This document shows, one piece after another, positions 1-7,493 of a stretch of 32,110 nt of DNA. This stretch comes from DAOUAT01 sp964551735 (GTDB lineage: Bacteria; Chloroflexota; Anaerolineae; CG2-30-64-16): the NCBI GenBank assembly GCA_964551735.1, contig CAZKEF010000057.1:1-32110 (forward strand). The letters are read 5' to 3'. The stretch's first letter is position 1; each line of letters opens with the position of its first letter. The translations under genes and the position numbers were made by a program. The notes under the pieces are model-generated. The model was not told the origin of the DNA, did not search any database, and saw nothing but the letters and a program-made list of their open reading frames with translations.

Positions 1-117
1 GGGACGGGGAGAGGGGGAGATGGGGAGAGGGGGAGACACGGAGAGGGGGAGAGGGGGAGATGGGGAGACACGGAGAGGGGGAGATGGGGAGACACGGAGA
101 GGGGGAGAGGGGGGGAA
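1..117. repeat. 24-bp purine-rich tandem repeat (G/A minisatellite)
   Basis: The + strand is almost pure purine. It contains GGGGAGA blocks and a recognisable 24-bp unit made of AGACACGGAGAG followed by GGGGAGATGGGG, repeated in register. The array is open at the left window edge. The same family recurs at 1615-1766, so the glycosyltransferase gene between them is bracketed by related arrays. Short ORFs that can be drawn through it are low-complexity artefacts. Such tracts can adopt triplex or G-quadruplex structure, which is inference here. Confidence 0.85.
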
Positions 118-289
118 TGGTCAATAAAAACGTCCCAGCGCGGGTCAATCTGGCGACAGGAGAACAACTCAGCAACTTGCAGCCGACAGGAAGATGGGAA
201 AATCGGATTTCGAAATCGAATGCACCATCCCGCAGCACACATCGTCCATCGTACATCGTACATTCCAGATTCAACATGCCACATTCCAC

Positions 290-1768
290 ATGAAAAACTC
301 CCTTCTCATCATCCTGCTCCTCTCCGTCCTGCTGCGTGCCGGCGTCGCGGTCTACCTGGGGAATGACCTCAGCGACTGGCGAGGAGGCACCGCGGACCAG
401 GTCTCCTATGACGCGCTGGCCCAGCGGGTGGTTGGCGGCTATGGCTTCAGCTTCGGCGAGGCCTGGTGGCCGGCCACTGCGGCGGGCGCGCCAACGGCCC
501 ACTGGTCCTACCTCTACACCGGCTTCCTGGCCGCCATCTACGCCGGCGCGGGTCACCTCCCCCTGGTCGCCCGGCTGATCCAGGCGGTCGTCACCGGCCT
601 GCTGCTGCCCTGGCTGGCCTACCGCATCGGCCGGCGGACGTTCGGGCGGGCGGCCGGCCTGGCCGCTGCGGCCCTGCTGGCCGGTTACGCCTATTTCATC
701 CTCTACAGCGCCGCGCTGATGACCGAGGCCTTCTACACCGCGGCCCTGCTTTGGCTGGTGGACGCGGCCCAACGGCTGGCGCGCCGGCCGGATGCGCCGG
801 GCCGCGGGGGCTGGGCCCGCCTCGGCATCGAGCTGGGGCTGGCCGCCGGCGCGGTGATCCTGCTCCGCCAGGTGGGGCTGAGCATCGTGGCGGGGACCGC
901 GCTGTGGGTCGCGCTGGTCGCCTGGCGCCGGCGCGGGCTGCGCCCCGGCCTGGCCGCGCTGCTCCTGGCCGGCGGCGTGACGCTGCTCCTGCTGCTGCCG
1001 TGGACCCTGCGCAACTATCGCGCGTTCGGCATCGTCACCCTCTGGCCCAACACCAACGCGGGCTTCGCGCTCTACTGGGCCAACCACCCCATCTACGGCG
1101 ACCGCTTCGAGACCGTGCTCTCGCCGGAGCATGGCGTGTCCTATCAGGAGCTCATCCCGCCGGCGCTGCGGGGCCTGAACGAGATGGAAATGGATCGTGC
1201 CTTGCGCCGCCTGGGGGGCGAGCTGATCCTGGCCGACCCGGGCCGCTACCTGCGGCTCTCCCTCAGCCGCATCCCCGTCCATTTCCAGTTCTGGCCCACG
1301 GCCGATTCATCGGCCAGCTCGAACCTGCTGCGCGTGCTGAGTTTCGGCGTGACCCTGCCCTTCATCCTGGCGGGGCTGGCGCTGTTCGTCGTGCGCGCCG
1401 GCCCCCGGCTCCGCGCGCGGGGCTGGTGGCGGCGGGGTGAACCGTGGTCAAGGACCGATCAGCAGGCCGCGGAAGGCTGGCTCCTGTTCGGCATCATCGT
1501 CGTCTACAACCTGCTGCACATCCTCACCTGGGCCAAGATCCGCTACCGGCTGCCCACCGATGCGTTTATGCTCGTGTTTGCGGGGGCGGCCATCGTGTGG
1601 CTTTGGGAGAAGATGGGGGGCAGGGGACGGGGGAGAGGGGGAGACGGGGAGAGGGGGAGATGGGGAGAGGGGGAGACAAGGAGATGGGGAGAGGGGGAGA
1701 CAAGGAGATGGGGAGAGGGGGAGAGGGGGGAGACAAGGAGATGGGGAGAGGGGGAGACAAGGAGTTAG
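290..1768 (+). CDS. GT-C family membrane glycosyltransferase (family 39/ArnT-like)
   Basis: A 492-aa polytopic membrane protein. The start at 290 gives MKNSLLIILLLSVLLRAG, a clean first transmembrane helix. An upstream ATG at 194 would only add residues encoded by intergenic repeat sequence. After the first helix comes an extracytoplasmic loop with acidic residues (GNDLSDW, ADQVSYDALAQ, GGYGF), the arrangement seen in polyprenyl-phosphate-sugar-dependent GT-C enzymes, then W-P and AHWSYLYTGFL and many Leu/Ala helices. The last helix ends near LWEKM (about nt 1612). The final 50 or so residues are RRWGEGET repeats encoded by the purine minisatellite and are probably not native. No Shine-Dalgarno is visible. 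Its likely role is transfer of a lipid-linked sugar to a glycan or protein at the outer face of the membrane. The exact substrate cannot be read from sequence. Confidence 0.8.
   Translation: MKNSLLIILLLSVLLRAGVAVYLGNDLSDWRGGTADQVSYDALAQRVVGGYGFSFGEAWWPATAAGAPTAHWSYLYTGFLAAIYAGAGHLPLVARLIQAVVTGLLLPWLAYRIGRRTFGRAAGLAAAALLAGYAYFILYSAALMTEAFYTAALLWLVDAAQRLARRPDAPGRGGWARLGIELGLAAGAVILLRQVGLSIVAGTALWVALVAWRRRGLRPGLAALLLAGGVTLLLLLPWTLRNYRAFGIVTLWPNTNAGFALYWANHPIYGDRFETVLSPEHGVSYQELIPPALRGLNEMEMDRALRRLGGELILADPGRYLRLSLSRIPVHFQFWPTADSSASSNLLRVLSFGVTLPFILAGLALFVVRAGPRLRARGWWRRGEPWSRTDQQAAEGWLLFGIIVVYNLLHILTWAKIRYRLPTDAFMLVFAGAAIVWLWEKMGGRGRGRGGDGERGRWGEGETRRWGEGETRRWGEGERGETRRWGEGETRS
1615..1766 (+). 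repeat. 24-bp purine minisatellite inside the 3' end of the glycosyltransferase gene
   Basis: The array uses units of AGATGGGGAGAG followed by GGGGAGACAAGG (24 bp, eight codons). One copy carries a 9-bp insertion. Because 24 and 9 are multiples of three the frame stays open, and the array is translated as RRWGEGET, RRWGEGET, RRWGEGERGET, RRWGEGET before the stop at 1766-1768. It belongs to the same family as the array at 1-117. Confidence 0.85.
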
Positions 1769-1846
1769 GGTGATGGCGACATTGTATCAGACAGTTGATC
1801 GTTCGGTATCGGTCTCTTGCAGCGCACAGCGAACGCGGGATGGCTT

Positions 1847-1972
1847 GTGCCGGTCATGGAGGCCGCCACCGGTCGAGCCATCGGTCAGCTCTGTTACACG
1901 GCGGCCGGGATTTTGGTCGCCGATGAATCTACCACGGTTAAGGAGCTGCGCGGAGCACACGATGGCGCTTGA
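1847..1972 (+). pseudogene. Possible small degraded ORF overlapping the C39-like fragment
   Basis: This frame is open from a stop at 1796 and reads VPVMEAATGRAI, GQLCYTAAGILVAD, then ESTTVKELRGAHDGA to a TGA at 1970-1972. The 8-11 bp overlap with the ATG at 1962 would be typical of translational coupling. There is no good start codon (GTG 1847, ATG 1856, or TTG 1817) and no Shine-Dalgarno. I do not recognise the family. It may be the remnant of an antitoxin-sized partner of the next fragment. Confidence 0.25.
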
Positions 1973-2105
1973 TGTGCCGCTGTTGCCACAGGAGCACCCG
2001 TGGACCTGCCTGCCGGCATGCATCCGGATGGTACTGGCGTATCGTGGCAAGCGGGTCGAGGAAGGCGATATCGCTGCGGCCTGCGGAACGACGCCGCACC
2101 GTTGA
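1962..2105 (+). pseudogene. Truncated C39-like cysteine peptidase N-terminus
   Basis: A 47-aa ORF beginning MALDVPLLPQEHPWTCLPAC and continuing IRMVLAYRGKRVEEGDIAAACGTTP. This is the start of a bacteriocin-processing-like (C39/papain-fold) peptidase: a hydrophobic strand, Q, a Cys at the head of a helix (TCLPACIRMVL) and an AYRGK turn. The family normally needs 150 or more residues, including the catalytic His and Asp. Here the reading frame stops at 2103 and I cannot find the remainder in any frame before the heptamer repeat at 2155. It is read as a decayed gene. The interval 1769-2154 otherwise holds nothing I can support. Confidence 0.45.
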
Positions 2106-2154
2106 ATCTTGTCATGCTGAGGCCGAGTCCCTGATCTGCGGCGTAACGCCGCAC

Positions 2155-2210
2155 ATTCAACATTCCACATTCAACATTCCACATTCAACATTCACCATTC
2201 ACCATTCCAC
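2155..2210. repeat. Heptameric short tandem repeat (ATTCMMC)8
   Basis: Eight in-register heptamers: ATTCAAC, ATTCCAC, ATTCAAC, ATTCCAC, ATTCAAC, ATTCACC, ATTCACC, ATTCCAC, ending just before the GT4 start codon at 2219. The reverse complement unit is GTTGAAT, matching the GTTGAAG array at 27568. Looser versions lie upstream of the genes at 290 and 19222 and near 3575-3607. Confidence 0.85.
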
Positions 2211-2218
2211 ATCCCACC

Positions 2219-3565
2219 ATGCACATCCTCTTCCTGACCCAAGTGCTGCCCTACCCGTTGGACGCGGGGCCGAAGGTGCGGGCGTATCACATGCTGCGGC
2301 ACCTGAGCCGGCAGCACCGGGTGACGCTGGTCTCCTTCACCCGGCCCGATGACCCGCCCGCGGCGCTGGCGCACCTGCGGGAGGTCTGCGCGGCCGTGCA
2401 CACCGTCCCCATCCGGCGGTCGGCCTGGCGCAATGTGCGCGCGGCGCTGCGCGGCCTGCTCACCGGCCTGCCCATCACCATCGCCCGCGACGACAGCGCG
2501 GAGATGGCCGCGCGGCTGCGCCGCCTGACCGCGGAGACCCGTTTCGACGTCATCCACGCGGACCAGCTCTCCATGGCGTGGTGGGGGCTGCTGGCCGCGA
2601 GGGCCGCGCAGGGGGCAGGCGCGGCGCAGGGGACGGGCGCGGCGCTGGCCGCGAGGGCGGCGCAGGGGGCGGGCGCGGCGCTGGCCGCGAGGGCCGCGCA
2701 GGGGGCGGGCGCGGAGGCCCGCCCCTACCTGCTCCTCGACGAACACAACGCGATCTACCTGCTGGCGCAGCGCATGGCCGACACCGAGGCCCATCCGCTG
2801 CGCCGGCTGATCATGCGCCGCGAGGCCCGCGCGTTCCGCCGCTACGAAGCCGCGGTGCTGCGCGCCTGCGACGCCATCCTCACCGTCACCGAGGAGGACC
2901 GGGAACACCTGCTGGCGCTGCTGGATGATCCAACATCCAGCACCCAACAGCCGACATTCACCATCACCCCCATCCCCATCTGCGTGGACCCGGAGCAGGT
3001 GGCGGTCGTCCCGCGGGCGAGGGGCGGGCCGCCGACCATCCTGCACCTGGGCACCATGTTCTGGCCGCCCAACGTGGCCGGGGTGCTGTGGTTCGCGCGC
3101 GAGGTCCTGCCGCTGATCCACGCCGAGGTCCCCGACGCGCGCTTCCTGGTGGTGGGCAAGAACCCGCCGGCCGAGGTACAGGCGCTGGCGGCCGACCCGC
3201 GGGTCGTCGTGACCGGCTACGTCGCGGACCCGACCCCCCACCTGGCCGCGGCCGACGCGTTCGTGACGCCGCTGCACGCGGGCGGCGGCATGCGGGTGAA
3301 AATCCTGGACGCGTGGCTGTGGGGCCTGCCGGTCGTCTCCACCCCCATCGGCGCGGAAGGGATCGACCTGCGCGACGGCGAGAACATCCTGATCGCCCCG
3401 GACGCGGCCGCGTTCGCCGCGGCTACGCTCCGCGTGTTGACCGACCCTGCGTTCAACGCCCGCCTGCGCGCCGCGGGCCGCGCCTGGGTGGCGGAGAACT
3501 ACGCCTGGCAGACCGTCTATCAGCGGGTGGATGCGGTGTATGGACGATGGACGATCGACGATTAA
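2219..3565 (+). CDS. GT4-type glycosyltransferase (PEP-CTERM/EpsH-associated sugar-transferase-like)
   Basis: A 448-aa GT-B protein. The N-terminal half begins MHILFLTQVLPYPLDAGPKV and RAYHMLRHLSRQHRVTLVSF, the usual opening of the EPS-associated GT4 group (the TIGR03087-like family, from memory). The C-terminal donor domain has HLGTMFWPPN (about 280-290), FLVVGKNPP, VVVTGYVADPTPHLAAAD, GGGMRVKILDAWLWGLPVV and STPIGAEGI, then NILIAPD. The protein probably transfers a nucleotide-sugar residue to a growing surface glycan in the cytoplasm. Two oddities sit in the interdomain region: a 36-bp tandem repeat at 2588-2713 (residues 124-165) and an insert-like DDPTSSTQQPTFTITP (about 2926-2975) whose DNA resembles the intergenic ATTCACC heptamers. 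The start at 2219 follows the heptamer array directly and has no Shine-Dalgarno. Confidence 0.85.
   Translation: MHILFLTQVLPYPLDAGPKVRAYHMLRHLSRQHRVTLVSFTRPDDPPAALAHLREVCAAVHTVPIRRSAWRNVRAALRGLLTGLPITIARDDSAEMAARLRRLTAETRFDVIHADQLSMAWWGLLAARAAQGAGAAQGTGAALAARAAQGAGAALAARAAQGAGAEARPYLLLDEHNAIYLLAQRMADTEAHPLRRLIMRREARAFRRYEAAVLRACDAILTVTEEDREHLLALLDDPTSSTQQPTFTITPIPICVDPEQVAVVPRARGGPPTILHLGTMFWPPNVAGVLWFAREVLPLIHAEVPDARFLVVGKNPPAEVQALAADPRVVVTGYVADPTPHLAAADAFVTPLHAGGGMRVKILDAWLWGLPVVSTPIGAEGIDLRDGENILIAPDAAAFAAATLRVLTDPAFNARLRAAGRAWVAENYAWQTVYQRVDAVYGRWTIDD
2588..2713 (+). repeat. 36-bp in-frame tandem repeat inside the GT4 gene
   Basis: Three copies of a 12-codon unit translated as ALAARAAQGAGA (the first begins LL) lie at 2588-2623, 2642-2677 and 2678-2713. 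Copies 1 and 2 are separated by a six-codon AQGTGA spacer. The codons are nearly identical between copies, so the expansion is recent. Confidence 0.85.
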
Positions 3566-3617
3566 GGCTTGAAGCTTCCCGTATCCAACCTTCAGCCTTC
3601 AACCTCCACATCCCGAA

Positions 3618-3646
3618 TTGCTAACCCCCATTATCGTGAGTATAAT
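3618..3646 (+). promoter_or_regulatory. Sigma70-type promoter of the BY-kinase gene, probably leaderless
   Basis: TTGCTA at 3618-3623, a 17-bp spacer, then a perfect TATAAT at 3641-3646. The expected transcription start, about 7 nt downstream, coincides with the ATG at 3653, and no Shine-Dalgarno fits in the intervening AGGCCT. This suggests a leaderless transcript. Confidence 0.7.
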
Positions 3647-3652
3647 AGGCCT

Positions 3653-5341
3653 ATGGAACTTAAAGAGTATCTGATTCCTTTGCGCAAGTGGTGGTGGTTG
3701 ATCGTGGCGGCGACGCTGGTGGCGGCGTTTTCCAGCTTCCTGGCCACGCGGCAGCAGCCGTACAACTATGCGGCGCGCGCCACGCTGCTGGTGGGCCGCT
3801 CCATCAAGAGCACCAACCCGCAGGACTATGAGATCAACGCCAGCCAGCAGTTGGGCCAGACCTACGCCAACCTGGCGCTGCGCCGGCCGATCCAGGAGGG
3901 GGTGAAGGCCACGCTGGGGCTCCAATGGCTGCCGGAGTACTCGGTCAAGATGCTGCCCAACACCCAACTGCTGGAGATCCAGGTGCTCGACACCAATCCC
4001 CTGCGCGGCCAGGCGGTGGCCAACGAGCTGGCGAACCAGTTGATCCTCCAGACCCCGGCCGAGGAGCGGGACCTGCAGCAGCGCCGCGATTACGTGAACC
4101 GGGACCTGCAGGCCACCGAGGCCGCGATGGACGAGACCAAGGCCGAGATCGAGCGGCTGCGGATCCAGTTGGCCAACATGTTCAGCGCGCGGCAGATCGC
4201 GGACACCCAGAGCCAGATCGCCGCGCTGGAGCAGAAGCTCCGCTCGTACCAGGCCACCTACCTGGCGTCGCTGGAGTTCGTCCAGGGCGGCGTGAACACC
4301 CTGCAGATCGTGGAGTCGGCCGACGCACCGACCGAGCCGGTGGGGCCCAACAAGGGGATGACCATCCTGCTGGCCGCGGTGATCGGGCTGGCGCTGGCGG
4401 CCGGCGCGGCCTACCTGCTGGAATACCTGGACGACACCCTGAAGACCCCGGACGACGTGCGCAAGGCGACCGCGCTGACCACCCTGGGCGCGGTGCCCAG
4501 CATCAAGGGGCTGGACGGGGGCGCGACGCTGCCGCTGGCGGGCGAGGGCCAGTCGGCCGCGCTGGAGGCGTACCGGGTGCTGCGCACCAACCTGCAGTTC
4601 GTGGGCATCGACAAGCCGCTGCGCACCCTGATGGTCACCAGCCCGGTGCCGTCGGAGGGCAAGTCGCTGACCGCGGGCAACCTGGCCGCGGCGCTGGCGC
4701 ACGCGGGCAAGCGGGTGGCGCTGGTGGACACGGACCTGCACCGGCCCCGGCTGCACCGGCTGTTCGGGCTGGCCAACAACCTGGGGCTGACCACCGCGCT
4801 GCTGAACGGCGAGGCGGAGCTGGGCAGCCTGCTGCAGGCCACGACGGTGCCCGGGCTCAGCGTGCTGACCACGGGCCCGCTGCCGCCCAACCCGGCCGAG
4901 CTGCTGGGCTCCGGCCACATGCGCGACCTGCTGGCGACCCTGGCCGAGCGCTACGACATGGTGCTGTTCGACACCCCGCCGGTGCTGGCGCTGTCGGACG
5001 CCGCGGTGCTGGGCAGCCAGGTGGACGGCGTGCTGCTGGTGATCAGCGCGGGCGAGACGCGGCGGGACATGGCGAGCCGCGCGGTGGCCGCGCTGCACCA
5101 GGCCAACGCGCGCGTCGTGGGCGCGCTGATCAACCGGGTGCCGATCCATCCCAGCGGGTACTATTACTACTACTACCGCTACGGCTACTATTACAACAGC
5201 GGGAGCAGCGACGGCGGCGGGAACGGGGGCGCCGGCCGGCGGGCGCGGGGGGCAGCGCGGGGGGCGGGCCCGGCGGTTGAACGGGAAACGGCACCGCATG
5301 TGACCGCGGCGACCCTTGCGAAGTCCACCTTCGTGGACTAA
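3653..5341 (+). CDS. Polysaccharide co-polymerase/BY-kinase fusion (Wzz-Wzc/CpsD-like)
   Basis: A 562-aa inner-membrane protein controlling chain length and export of exopolysaccharide. Residues 1-35 (MELKEYLIPLRKWWWLIVAA) form the first Wzz helix. A periplasmic segment with heptad-rich DLQATEAAMDETKAEIERLR follows, and the second helix starts at Met236. The cytoplasmic tyrosine-kinase domain has Walker A SPVPSEGKS (330-338), Walker A' VALVDTDLHRP (Asp359, Asp361) and Walker B MVLFDTPP (Asp440). A Tyr-rich cluster follows (Tyr503-508, 510, 512-514), the expected autophosphorylation tail. The start at 3653 fits the promoter; an in-frame ATG at 3569 lies in repeat-like DNA. The last residues, AKSTFVD, and the stop are encoded by a REP-like hairpin, so the native C-terminus has been replaced or extended. 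Confidence 0.92.
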   Translation: MELKEYLIPLRKWWWLIVAATLVAAFSSFLATRQQPYNYAARATLLVGRSIKSTNPQDYEINASQQLGQTYANLALRRPIQEGVKATLGLQWLPEYSVKMLPNTQLLEIQVLDTNPLRGQAVANELANQLILQTPAEERDLQQRRDYVNRDLQATEAAMDETKAEIERLRIQLANMFSARQIADTQSQIAALEQKLRSYQATYLASLEFVQGGVNTLQIVESADAPTEPVGPNKGMTILLAAVIGLALAAGAAYLLEYLDDTLKTPDDVRKATALTTLGAVPSIKGLDGGATLPLAGEGQSAALEAYRVLRTNLQFVGIDKPLRTLMVTSPVPSEGKSLTAGNLAAALAHAGKRVALVDTDLHRPRLHRLFGLANNLGLTTALLNGEAELGSLLQATTVPGLSVLTTGPLPPNPAELLGSGHMRDLLATLAERYDMVLFDTPPVLALSDAAVLGSQVDGVLLVISAGETRRDMASRAVAALHQANARVVGALINRVPIHPSGYYYYYYRYGYYYNSGSSDGGGNGGAGRRARGAARGAGPAVERETAPHVTAATLAKSTFVD

Positions 5342-5492
5342 GGCCAGTCGGCGCAGGCCGACTTCGCGATGGTCGCCGTGACTTCCAGTCGCCCGGCCGC
5401 CCAGCGTGGACTAAGGCCAGTCGGCGCAGGCCGACTTCGCGATGGTCGCCGTGACTTCCAGTCGCCGGGTCGCCGTGACTTCCAGTCGCCCG
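5322..5492. repeat. REP-like hairpin repeat, 73-bp period, 2.3 copies
   Basis: Two perfect 7-bp hairpins, AGTCCAC/GTGGACT (5322-5339) and AGTCGGC/GCCGACT (5346-5363), begin the array. A block of about 62 bp starting CGTGGACTAAGG at 5332 is repeated at 5405. A third partial copy, GTCGCCGTGACTTCCAGTCG, lies near 5469-5488. The array overlaps the 3' end of the kinase gene and fills the space before the nucleotidyltransferase start. Confidence 0.8.
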
Positions 5493-5512
5493 GCGACGCC
5501 ACTCATCATCTT

Positions 5513-6640
5513 ATGCCCGATCTCACACCGTTTACATTAACCCCGGCGGCGGAGCTGTCGGAGGCGTGGCTGCGCTGGCTGGGCGCGGCGCTGCGCGGCG
5601 ACGGAGCCGGCCCGGCGCGGCCGCCGGACGACCCGGCCGCGGTCGTGCCGGCGCTGGACGCGCACGGGGTGGCGCCGCTGGTGCATCTGCGGCTGCGCGC
5701 GGCCGCGGGCGGGGGGTGGCCCGGCCCTGCGTTGGACGCGCTGGCCGCGGCGTTCCGGGCCAGCGCGCTGCGCGCCGCCTTGATGGACCTGGAGCTGGCG
5801 CGCATCGTCGCCGCGCTGGCCGGCGCGGGGGTGGCGGTGGCGCCGCTGAAGGGCGCGGCGCTGGGGCGCACGGTCTACGCCAGCCCGGCCGAGCGGCCGG
5901 TGAACGACCTCGACCTGCTGATCCCTGCGGCTGCGGTGGACGCGGGCCGGGATGCGCTGGCCGCGGCGGGCTACCGGCTGATCGGCCTGCCGGGCAGCGG
6001 CCGGCTCGGCCGGTGGCAGCGCCGCTACCGCTGCGAGCTGCAGATGGTCTGCGACCGGCCGGACCGCCGCGGGCTGCTGGTGGAGTTCCACTGGTCCCTG
6101 GTGGAGCTGCCCTACTACGTCGAACGCATCCCCATGGCCGAGGTCTGGGCGGCCGCGGCCCCGTTCCCCGCGCTCCCCGGCGCGCAGATGCCCGACCCTG
6201 CGACCCTGCTGCTGCACGGCTGCGCGCACATCGGCCTGCACCACAGCCGCAGCCTGCGCCTGATCTGGCTGGCCGACCTGGACCGGCTGGCGCGTGCGCC
6301 CGCGCTGGACTGGGATGCGCTGGTGGACCGTGCGGCGCGCTGGGGGCTGGGGCTGGCGGCCCACGCGGGGCTGGCCGCGGCCGCGGCGTGGCTGGGCACG
6401 CCCGCGCCGGCCGATGCCATGGCCGCGCTGGCGCAGCAGGCGGCCGATCCGGTGGGCCGGGCCATGTGGGGGCTGGGGGACGAGGTCCCGGGCCGCGCGC
6501 GGCGCCGCGCGGCCGCCACCTGGGCCGCGTTCAGCCCCGGCCAGCGGCTGCGCTACGCGGGATGGTTGGCGCTGCGCGGGCTGACCCGGCCGTGGGAGCG
6601 CCCCCGCCGGGCCGCGGCCCGGCGGGGGCGCGGGGCATGA
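5513..6640 (+). CDS. Nucleotidyltransferase-fold protein (PF14907-like)
   Basis: A 375-aa soluble protein. The start at 5513 (MPDLTPFTLT) is the first ATG after the repeat array; upstream in-frame codons are repeat-encoded. The family signature is visible: PLKGAALGRTVY (Lys113-Gly114), then RPVNDLDLLI with Asp132 and Asp134 in the D-x-D position expected for metal/nucleotide binding. Further on are VEFHWSLVELPYY and LLHGCAHIGLHHSRSLRLIW, a His-rich helix typical of the family. Members sit in exopolysaccharide and lasso/RiPP clusters, next to HPr-kinase-like proteins as here. The reaction is not established; nucleotidyl transfer to a small-molecule or peptide substrate is inference. The stop overlaps the next start (ATGA at 6637-6640), so the two are translationally coupled. 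Confidence 0.8.
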   Translation: MPDLTPFTLTPAAELSEAWLRWLGAALRGDGAGPARPPDDPAAVVPALDAHGVAPLVHLRLRAAAGGGWPGPALDALAAAFRASALRAALMDLELARIVAALAGAGVAVAPLKGAALGRTVYASPAERPVNDLDLLIPAAAVDAGRDALAAAGYRLIGLPGSGRLGRWQRRYRCELQMVCDRPDRRGLLVEFHWSLVELPYYVERIPMAEVWAAAAPFPALPGAQMPDPATLLLHGCAHIGLHHSRSLRLIWLADLDRLARAPALDWDALVDRAARWGLGLAAHAGLAAAAAWLGTPAPADAMAALAQQAADPVGRAMWGLGDEVPGRARRRAAATWAAFSPGQRLRYAGWLALRGLTRPWERPRRAAARRGRGA

Positions 6641-7467
6641 GCGGCGCGGCCGCGCTGGGCATCGCGATCGCGGGCGTAGGCTTCGCCGTGCACCTGCCCG
6701 GGGCCGATTGGCGGCCCGTGTTGGCCGAGCGTTACGCCGCGTTCCTGGCCGAGCCGGGGGCCGCGGCATGGCGGGTCGTGGTGCGGCACGAGCCCGGGCT
6801 GGGGATCGCGGACGCGCAGTGGATCGACCACGACGGCGCGGTGACCGCGTACCGCACCTACGCCCACGCGGGCCGGTTCGACCTGGCGCGGCGGGAGGCC
6901 GAATTCAGCACGCCCTCGCCGGCGCGGGCGGGGCCGGGGCTGGACCGCGCGCTGGCGTACATCTGCATGCAGGCGCTGCCGCGCATGGGCGCGGGGCTGC
7001 TGCTGCACGCGGCCGGGGTCGTGCGGGAGGGGATGGGCGCGGCCTTCACCGGCGCGTCGGGCGCGGGCAAGACCACGGTGGCGGGGCTGGCCGCGGGCCG
7101 CGGGGACGTGTTGTGCGACGAGAACGTGGTGGTGGGGCTGGGGCCGCGCGGGCCCGAGCTGTGGAGCACCCCGTTCTGGGGCGGCAGCACCCCGGCCGGG
7201 CTGGTGCACCGGGTGAACCGCCGCGTCCCGCTGGCCGCGATCTACGTGCTGGAGCACGCGGCCGGATTCCACCTGGCGCGCCTGGCCCCCGCGGCCGCGA
7301 TCATGGCGCTGCTGACCACGGAGAAGGTAGCCACGGAGCGGCCGGAGAGCGCCGCGGCCTGGCTGGCCACCGCGGCGCGCCTGATCGCCGCGGCCCCGGT
7401 CTACCGCCTGGGCTTCCGCCCCACGGCCGAGCTGTGGGACTTCCTGCCGGCCGCCCCCCGACCGTGA
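6637..7467 (+). CDS. HPr kinase/phosphorylase C-terminal-like P-loop protein
   Basis: A 276-aa protein coupled to the upstream nucleotidyltransferase by an ATGA overlap. After an N-terminal beta-rich segment, ALAYICMQALPRMGAGLLLH and AAGVVREG lead into Walker A GASGAGKTT (139-147), followed by LCDENVVVG in the place of the acidic HPrK motif and FWGGSTPAG. It lacks the N-terminal regulatory domain of true HPr kinases. HPrK-like proteins of this size occur in EPS clusters and in lasso-peptide clusters, where a homologue (paeninodin cluster) phosphorylates a C-terminal Ser of the precursor. The 69-aa peptide gene just downstream makes a peptide substrate plausible, but this is inference. Confidence 0.8.
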   Translation: MSGAAALGIAIAGVGFAVHLPGADWRPVLAERYAAFLAEPGAAAWRVVVRHEPGLGIADAQWIDHDGAVTAYRTYAHAGRFDLARREAEFSTPSPARAGPGLDRALAYICMQALPRMGAGLLLHAAGVVREGMGAAFTGASGAGKTTVAGLAAGRGDVLCDENVVVGLGPRGPELWSTPFWGGSTPAGLVHRVNRRVPLAAIYVLEHAAGFHLARLAPAAAIMALLTTEKVATERPESAAAWLATAARLIAAAPVYRLGFRPTAELWDFLPAAPRP

Positions 7468-7493
7468 AACGCGCCGCGAGCGCCGCACGGCAT

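Noticed and set aside
60..293. 77-aa ORF through the purine repeat
   Set aside because: Its first part is translated minisatellite and the rest is intergenic repeat; no ribosome binding site.
1847..1972. HicB or other named antitoxin
   Set aside because: The residues do not fit the HicB pattern and there is no start codon with a ribosome binding site, so no family name is given.
3599..5299. 566-aa open frame on the minus strand opposite the BY-kinase gene
   Set aside because: Arg/Gln/His-rich low-complexity composition, no recognisable motif, and the + strand carries a complete Wzz/BY-kinase. It is a GC-driven shadow frame.
5566..6636. In-frame N-terminal extension of the HPrK-like protein
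   Set aside because: It overlaps the nucleotidyltransferase in another frame and is Gly/Ala/Arg-rich without motif. The ATGA-coupled start at 6637 explains the gene.
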